From contig NC_134030.1 of NCBI RefSeq assembly GCF_964204645.1, positions 6,074,278-6,138,277 of the forward strand: a stretch of 64,000 nt of DNA, in the 5' to 3' direction. This stretch comes from Tubulanus polymorphus. Taxonomy: Eukaryota; Nemertea; Palaeonemertea; Tubulaniformes; Tubulanidae. The translations under genes were made by a program, and so were the position numbers. The notes under the pieces are model-generated. The model was not told the DNA's origin, did not search any database, and saw only the letters and a list, made by a program, of their open reading frames with translations. Shown here piece by piece: positions 59,901 through 64,000 of this stretch (position 1 is its first letter; every line of letters begins with the position of its first letter).

Positions 59901-62900
59901 ATTGGCAACGTTCAACGGATATAGTCATTTCTAACAGAGGCTCACATGAAGTCGTGCCTAAAAGTTCCGAAGGCAAAAACATAAAATTCCTGAAAACATT
60001 TTACGGAATAGGAACCTGCTACCACGACTACTATTGTTTGATGAGTATGTTTTTGTGTACGATTGATGGCAGACTTTCGTGGACGTTGCAATACCGTTCT
60101 CAACTGATGGCAGAAGATGTAGCAGCTGATTATTGTACAATGATCAAATCAGTAATCGCTGAATATTGTCATCAAAGTTAAATCTAGCACTACTATAATT
60201 ACAATTGCTGCCTGGCTATTCCTCGGCTTTGTTACCTGGCTGCATATGATGAAACTCCAGACTTATAAAGAAAGATTAAGTCGAAACGCTAAGATACATT
60301 GAATTTCATTTTTATCGTGGGATTTATTAGTTGGTAGTTGGTAATTTAGTATTATTAAAGATTTTTAATTTAGATAGTAAGAGGATATTAGATAAAAATT
60401 CTGAAAAGAGATAAAAGATATCTAATTTATATAGTAATATTTAACTAATAACATAATGTATTATAGTTCATATTTCTGATAATGAAATGTATGATTAGTC
60501 ACTTATTTGCAAGTTACTTATCATAATTATTACTTATAATTCATAACTAAACAATTAGCTTATATTATCTGTAAACTGTTTTAATTCTACTCTGATGCAC
60601 GGACGAATAAATACTGATCTGACAACTGTATGTTATTTGAATTTGTCTATTTCTTTAAAGGAGCTAGTTCCCCTCGCTCTGCAGCAAGCAACGGCAAACG
60701 AACACCCCGCACGACACATACCTTGCCGATAGTAGTAGATATTGTCCATACACAATATTTATCAGGTGGATATAAACCATTTAATGGGAATCGCACAGTT
60801 CCACTATTACCAGTCAAAGTACCACCACACGCTACAAATATATGATATTCACTCACATCATGCTCGCGTTTATAACCATTAAGATTATTGCTAATGACCG
60901 GCAATTTCAGCTTAGTTTAGTTTATTTCGCTCAGCAAAAAGACATTTGCTTAGAGCATAGAAAAATATTACAATACATCCGTAAATACATAAATATGTGT
61001 AGGATAGACAATAATATCACTTACATAAACATATATAGACATGGCTACAAGTTATACTATAAATTCAATTCACTTTTCCCATTTGCCCTTTCGGCACTAC
61101 TAGTACAATGAAAGTGTGAAGCTTACTTAAGTAGTAGGCTCGCCTTTTTAAATGAAGCAAATTCATCAATTCATATTAAAAATGTTACACGGAAGATTAT
61201 CGAGTCATTCCAAAAAATAATTTCATGCAATATACCATACTTACATTGTTGTTCTTCTTCGCAGAAGCGTCCGATGTAGTTGTCACGGCACGTGCATAGG
61301 AACGAAGATGAATCTAACGACAGACATGTTCCACCGTTCTGACACGGGTGGCTGTCACACAACAAAACACGCGTTTCACAGCGGTCTCCGGTGAAATGAG
61401 GTTTACATCGACAATAGTAACTAGCTCCGTTGTGCTGTTAAGAAATGAATATCAACACATTGTTTACAGGAAGATCTCGATTATTTTTACTTTGACTACA
61501 CTACACCACCATGGGATTGGACATCTTGTCTCATTTGGCGTGAACGAATGTCTCTATACCTTTGTTTACGTTTTTAATTCACAAATAGCTGCACTTACGA
61601 TACAAGATCCTTGGTTAAGACAAGGACTTATGTTACACTGATTGCTCGGAGCCTGGGTCACACTACCGCCAGTAGATCCACCATCGTGAGGTAAACAACC
61701 GAGCTGGCCTTCGCCATTCCCCACATAACCTGTAGGACACTGACATGATCGTCCAGAAATTCCTGCAAAATCGAATAAACAATGACGGCATTTGCTCAGG
61801 TCCATATTTACTGTTCATGATGACTTAGATAAATCGTTAACTTTGACTTAGAAACCTCCATCAATTATTCTCAACCCTGGAGTCTTATCTTCCGGATAAT
61901 AACACTTTTACTGTACCTGGAGCTTCTCTGCAGGTCGCTCTGGGATGACAACCTCCATTGTTCGTGCGACAAACTCCTTGCCAGATACAACTCTTTCCAT
62001 TACCGCTGAAACCTGCAATTTGTCATCACAACTATTCAACATAAGCTCATACTCTATCAAACTGAGGGATTGAAACTGAAGATAGAGCATCACACATACC
62101 AGGTGGACAATCTCCACATCTGAAAGATCCTATAGTGTTAATACACTCCACTCGGGGCGCTAGCGAGCAACCTCCGTTCATGTTTTCGCATTCGTTGATA
62201 TCGTAACAATGTACTCCGTTACCAGTGTAACCTGTTTTAACGTAGAACATAGCAGATAATAAATAAAACACATTCTCACGATTGTTTAAAGTGCAAATGT
62301 TCGGAGTGCGAACCTGGAGGGCAAGCTGCACAGTGATACGATCCAGGTAAGTTAATGCATTGAACTCGTGGATTCTGCGAACAAGGCGGATGATTAGAGG
62401 AACATTCGTCAACATCTTCAGTACAAGCAGGGCTTCCACTCCTGGTCGTCCATCCAACTTCGCATAAACATTTATATTTTGCCTGAAAGCAACGCCAAAA
62501 ATTCATTAAGAGTTTGTACATCCTTTTTACGGTAGTTTAGATCAGGGGTTCTGCACTAGCTATTTTTTACCTGTCCTTTGACAATTCGTTTTAGGTTGAT
62601 GCAAGTTCCGTGACCGCACATTTCTGCGTTCGATGATGATGTACAGTCATCATGGGCGGACGTACAGTGAACGCCGAACCAATTAGACGTGCAATCGCAT
62701 CGATACGATCCTGGTAAATTCCTACAGGTGGCGCCATTCTGACAGCCGAGATCGGTGTTTGCGAATCGACCGCATTCGTTGACATCTTGTTCACAATTCT
62801 TTCCCTGAATAAAAGGACAAATTATGGTAAACATTGTGTAAATTGAGACCGGCAAAAAAAGTTACTTACTGAAACAAATTCAACGAAGGAAATAAGAATT

Positions 62901-63967
62901 AATATTGAACCTTGCATAAAGGATGTCTTAGTTAATCATATCGGATTGCCTTCAAGGGAGAAAACTAATTTACTGTCGACAGGCAACTGTCGATCATTTG
63001 ACAAATTTTGAACTGTTTATCTATGTCCGAGTAATTTTTCTCTTTTCTTTGGAAATGATAACAATTCGCCCGACTTAGAGAATGGAATCCACTTCATTTT
63101 AGGCATTTTGGGATGAAATATTTGTCAATCCAAAATCAGGAAAATGAATAGAAACTTACGGTCGAGATTCCTTCCTAGCCAATTTTCCGACTTACAGCGA
63201 GTTCTACTGTACATGTTTATTTTTTGAGTAAAATAGATGGAAAATCAAGAGAGTGGAGTTTTATTTACCTCCCAGTTCGGCAGACATTGGCAGACATAAC
63301 CGTTGTAAGAATCGATACACGAACCTCCGTGTTGACACGGCGAACTATTGCATTCATTCTGATTCAACAATGTCCATAATCGAGTCACCTTAGTCTCCAA
63401 CGCATTTATCTAAAATTCGAAAAAATGAATGGCAGTGACCAATACAGATCCAGAAAAAATCACCAACGGATAGAGCATTTTTCACCATGAACCCAAAAAT
63501 TGAAACATGTCATATACATTTAAGCCAATCATATATCGATAACCTTGTATTAAGAAGAGTCTTAGAATAACATAGTACATAGTGCAAATAATAGATGAAG
63601 TGTTATTATCGCCATAATTGTCGAATACAATGTATTTAGGTGTATTGCAATTGTGCAATCAAATTTGCGTGAATGTCAAAAAGAAATTGGGTAAGTAAAA
63701 GTAGTAAAAGTGTAGATTATTTCAATATTTGATTCATCATGATTTACTACATCGATTATAGACTTACCTCTGAAATTCCTTGATTGTTTTACTTTTCAAA
63801 CACTAGATAAATGCTTTAGATGGTCATGCATATTGTCGATATATTATAAACATATGTATTAAAACTCATGCGGTAGATTATATTTGAGAACTATGATGAT
63901 ATACCCTAGATTTCAGCACTCTTATTTTACCACCACCACCAGTAGCGGGTGCAGAAGTTGAGGACAC
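35949..63967 (-). CDS. CUBN: Cubilin: 8 EGF and 27 CUB domains, 5' end outside the window
   Basis: A peripheral endocytic receptor. In mammals, with amnionless and megalin, it takes up intrinsic factor-B12 and filtered proteins; cubilin and amnionless also serve insect nephrocytes. In total 58 exons join without a frame break into 3599 residues (human protein about 3620). Domain order matches the mammalian protein: a GKIRVL segment and short coiled coil, EGF1-8, CUB1-27, stop. One-to-one markers include CUB13 lacking its first cysteine pair, the proline-rich linker between CUB13 and CUB14, NP in place of GYP in CUB8, CNR with SPGWP in CUB26 and DGxxTGCG at the CUB6/7 junction. There is no transmembrane segment, as expected. 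Signal peptide and first residues lie beyond 63967. A coiled-coil exon between 63410 and 63904 may be missing from the model. Exons are listed in the domain entries. Confidence 0.95.
36880..37136. mobile_element. hAT-like non-autonomous element, CAGGGGTAGAT-type ends (degraded)
   Basis: The left end CAGGGGTAGATTTAGGG is matched by an imperfect inverted right end CTCTAGATCCACCTATG. Flanks ATATA and ATATG form a 4-of-5 duplication. It belongs with the copies at 39716-39947 and 43756-44117. It lies in the intron that splits CUB26. Confidence 0.55.
38375..38560. mobile_element. CAGGGTGGCCAC-family MITE, copy 1
   Basis: Begins CAGGGTGGTCAC and ends ATTGGCCACCCTG. The filler has repeated TTCCCTGATTT-type motifs. 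Cubilin intron between CUB24 and CUB25. Confidence 0.75.
38963..39023. repeat. Perfect 18-bp hairpin in a cubilin intron
   Basis: GTTGCTACCACCCTTCTT (38963-38980) is exactly inverted at 39006-39023, with GTCT/AGAC continuing the stem into a short loop. It lies in the intron that splits CUB24, inside a longer AT-rich imperfect foldback. Probably the core of a foldback element. Confidence 0.7.
39716..39947. mobile_element. hAT-like element, CAGGCGTGGATCC ends, 5-bp duplication
   Basis: Left end CAGGCGTGGATCCAGG and right end CTGTGGATCCGCACCTG are inverted copies, flanked on both sides by CAATT (39711-39715 and 39948-39952). 232 bp, non-coding, in the intron splitting CUB23. Confidence 0.8.
43756..44117. 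mobile_element. hAT-like element, CAGGGGCGGATCTAGG ends, 5-bp duplication
   Basis: Left end CAGGGGCGGATCTAGG, right end CCTCTAAATCTGCCCCTG, flanked by identical TCTTA on both sides (43751-43755 and 44118-44122). 362 bp with no transposase. It lies in the intron between CUB17 and CUB18, directly after the CUB17 donor. Confidence 0.82.
44834..45103. mobile_element. CAGGGTGGCCAC-family MITE, copy 2
   Basis: Starts CAGGGTGGCCACTTTT and ends AAGTGGCGTCACCCTG. 270 bp, in the intron between CUB16 and CUB17. Confidence 0.72.
45866..45995. repeat. Foldback element with AAAACCCACAG-type ends
   Basis: AAAACCCACAGATGATGATT at the left and CATCATCAACTGTGGGTGGG at the right are inverted, as is an internal ATTTTCTGACA / TGTCAGAAAAT pair. 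Related by its ends to 3516-3654 and 52006-52297. In the intron splitting CUB15. Confidence 0.6.
52006..52297. repeat. 292-bp foldback with >100-bp inverted arms
   Basis: The left arm begins GATAAGATAAAAACCCACTA. The right arm (about 52179-52297) is its near-exact reverse complement through AGAATTCTAAAATCGAGAAT, the TTTATTTATTG run and the GATCATCGTC stretch. A short spacer with a GGGGTATATAAA motif separates them. In the intron that splits CUB6. Confidence 0.82.
52925..53194. mobile_element. CAGGGTGGCC-family MITE, copy 3
   Basis: Begins CAGGGTGGCCCCTTTG and ends AGTCACTGGCCACCCTG. It shares TTCCTGAGTTTTTCCTG-type filler with copies 1 and 5. In the intron splitting CUB5. Confidence 0.75.
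53885..54091. mobile_element. CAGGGTGGCC-family MITE, copy 4
   Basis: Begins CAGGGTGGCCAGTTTAG and ends TAAGTGGCCACCCT. Its filler (CTTGATCTACTAA, AACACAGTCAAATACGTAAG) is shared with copy 2. In the intron between CUB4 and CUB5. Confidence 0.75.
56143..56358. mobile_element. CAGGGTGGCC-family MITE, copy 5
   Basis: The left end is slightly damaged (CACGGTGGCCATTTTCCCC); the right end is intact (CAGTGGCCACCCTG). In the intron between CUB2 and CUB3. Confidence 0.72.
57849..58011. repeat. Single-arm copy of the 52006-52297 foldback, with shared flank
   Basis: From ACCTGACAATGATCTCTAGG onward this matches the right arm of the 52-kb foldback, through GTGGGTTTTTATCTTATCAT, and continues into the flank CTGTTCACCACGTTTGAGTG. 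The left arm is absent. In the cubilin intron that also holds the acyltransferase gene. Confidence 0.75.
58531..60181 (+). CDS. Membrane-anchored HXXXD-type acyltransferase, nested in cubilin
   Basis: Two exons, 58531-58666 and 58764-60181, joined at phase 1 (CGA ATG G | GT AAA), give 517 aa. Residues about 6-27 ([20 protein letters not shown]) form an N-terminal membrane anchor. The rest looks like the chloramphenicol-acetyltransferase-like fold of condensation-domain, wax-ester and alcohol acyltransferase proteins. The catalytic motif is HSIIDG (about 185-190) in a hydrophobic [14 protein letters not shown] context, and the C-terminus has [12 protein letters not shown], akin to the closing strand of that fold. 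The DFGWG motif of BAHD enzymes was not seen. An acyl-CoA-dependent transfer at a membrane is inferred; the substrate is unknown. A longer frame from 58631 reads through the 97-bp intron and loses the anchor, so the upstream start is preferred. It lies antisense in the intron that splits CUB1. AATAAA at 60606-60611. Confidence 0.78.
60182..60721. other. Acyltransferase 3' UTR and remainder of the cubilin CUB1 intron
   Basis: AT-rich, non-coding. AATAAA at 60606-60611 probably ends the plus-strand acyltransferase transcript about 115 bp before the minus-strand CUB1 exon. Nothing else is visible. Confidence 0.55.
61245..63967 (-). other. CUBN: Cubilin N-terminal segment and EGF domains 1-8
   Basis: Exons (high to low): 63967-63905 ([20 protein letters not shown]), 63409-63269, 62804-62571, 62482-62314, 62231-62100, 62012-61917, 61762-61599 and 61434-61245. 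The second opens with a heptad-like [17 protein letters not shown], the trimerisation region. EGF1 follows; EGF2 (DVNEC), EGF4 (DVDEC) and EGF5 (DINEC) carry calcium-binding signatures. EGF3, 6, 7 and 8 lack that signature; EGF8 begins [14 protein letters not shown]. Each domain shows six cysteines. Confidence 0.9.
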
Positions 63968-64000
63968 CTGGAAGCAGTATACGGCAAAAATATTTCACAC

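Larger units (their letters stand above)
50334..60831 (-). other. CUBN: Cubilin CUB domains 1-8
   Basis: Exon pairs: CUB1 60831-60722 and 57787-57544; CUB2 57017-56833 and 56579-56417; CUB3 56109-55919 and 55273-55117; CUB4 55028-54847 and 54295-54124; CUB5 53526-53298 and 52797-52667; CUB6 52575-52389, then 51972-51630, which also carries the first half of CUB7; CUB7 ends in 51128-50975; CUB8 50888-50710 and 50490-50334. Most domains start at a phase-1 junction and are split once at phase 0 after the DYxE calcium-site motif. CUB5-8 correspond to the intrinsic factor-B12 site of mammalian cubilin; invertebrates lack intrinsic factor, so the ligand here must differ. Confidence 0.92.

Overview
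This is a stretch of animal nuclear genome. The protein-coding genes are split by GT-AG introns, mostly 100-900 bp, the composition is AT-rich, and the introns and spacers hold many small inverted-repeat elements. The gene set (RABIF, zeta-COP, COA3, cytosolic HSC70, MCM6, cubilin) is generally metazoan. The 18S-complementary arm of the U14 snoRNAs reads with CCGCGAA-type 18S rRNA, which I associate with protostomes, so I favour a marine lophotrochozoan-like invertebrate. The phylum cannot be fixed from this window.

Left part (1-20 kb): a minus-strand immunoglobulin-domain gene has its signal-peptide exon at 10.6 kb and its first Ig exon running off position 1, so almost all of 1-10.6 kb is one 10.4 kb intron. 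RABIF/MSS4 (minus) and COPZ1 (plus) follow head to head, 230 bp apart. Then come a minus-strand single-coding-exon SOCS-box protein and the two-exon COA3 gene.

Middle (20-36 kb): HSC70 with a heat-shock element, CCAAT boxes, a non-coding first exon and eight exons in all. Its introns carry six box C/D snoRNA copies: four U14 (introns 3, 4, 5, 7) and two of a second family (intron 6). MCM6 (17 coding exons, 812 aa) is complete, and an intronless rhodopsin-like GPCR lies antisense inside its 2.75 kb intron 7.

Right part (36-64 kb): cubilin on the minus strand. 58 exons encode 3599 residues in one continuous frame: the end of the N-terminal segment, 8 EGF domains and all 27 CUB domains to the stop codon; only the 5' end lies outside the window. 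The intron that splits CUB1 holds a plus-strand, membrane-anchored HXXXD-type acyltransferase gene. Cubilin introns also hold three non-autonomous transposon families.

The main pattern is nesting: snoRNAs within HSC70, a receptor gene within MCM6 and an acyltransferase within cubilin. Exon coordinates come from hand splicing; every multi-exon model kept a continuous frame and the exon lengths agree with the phases. No database search or transcript evidence was available.
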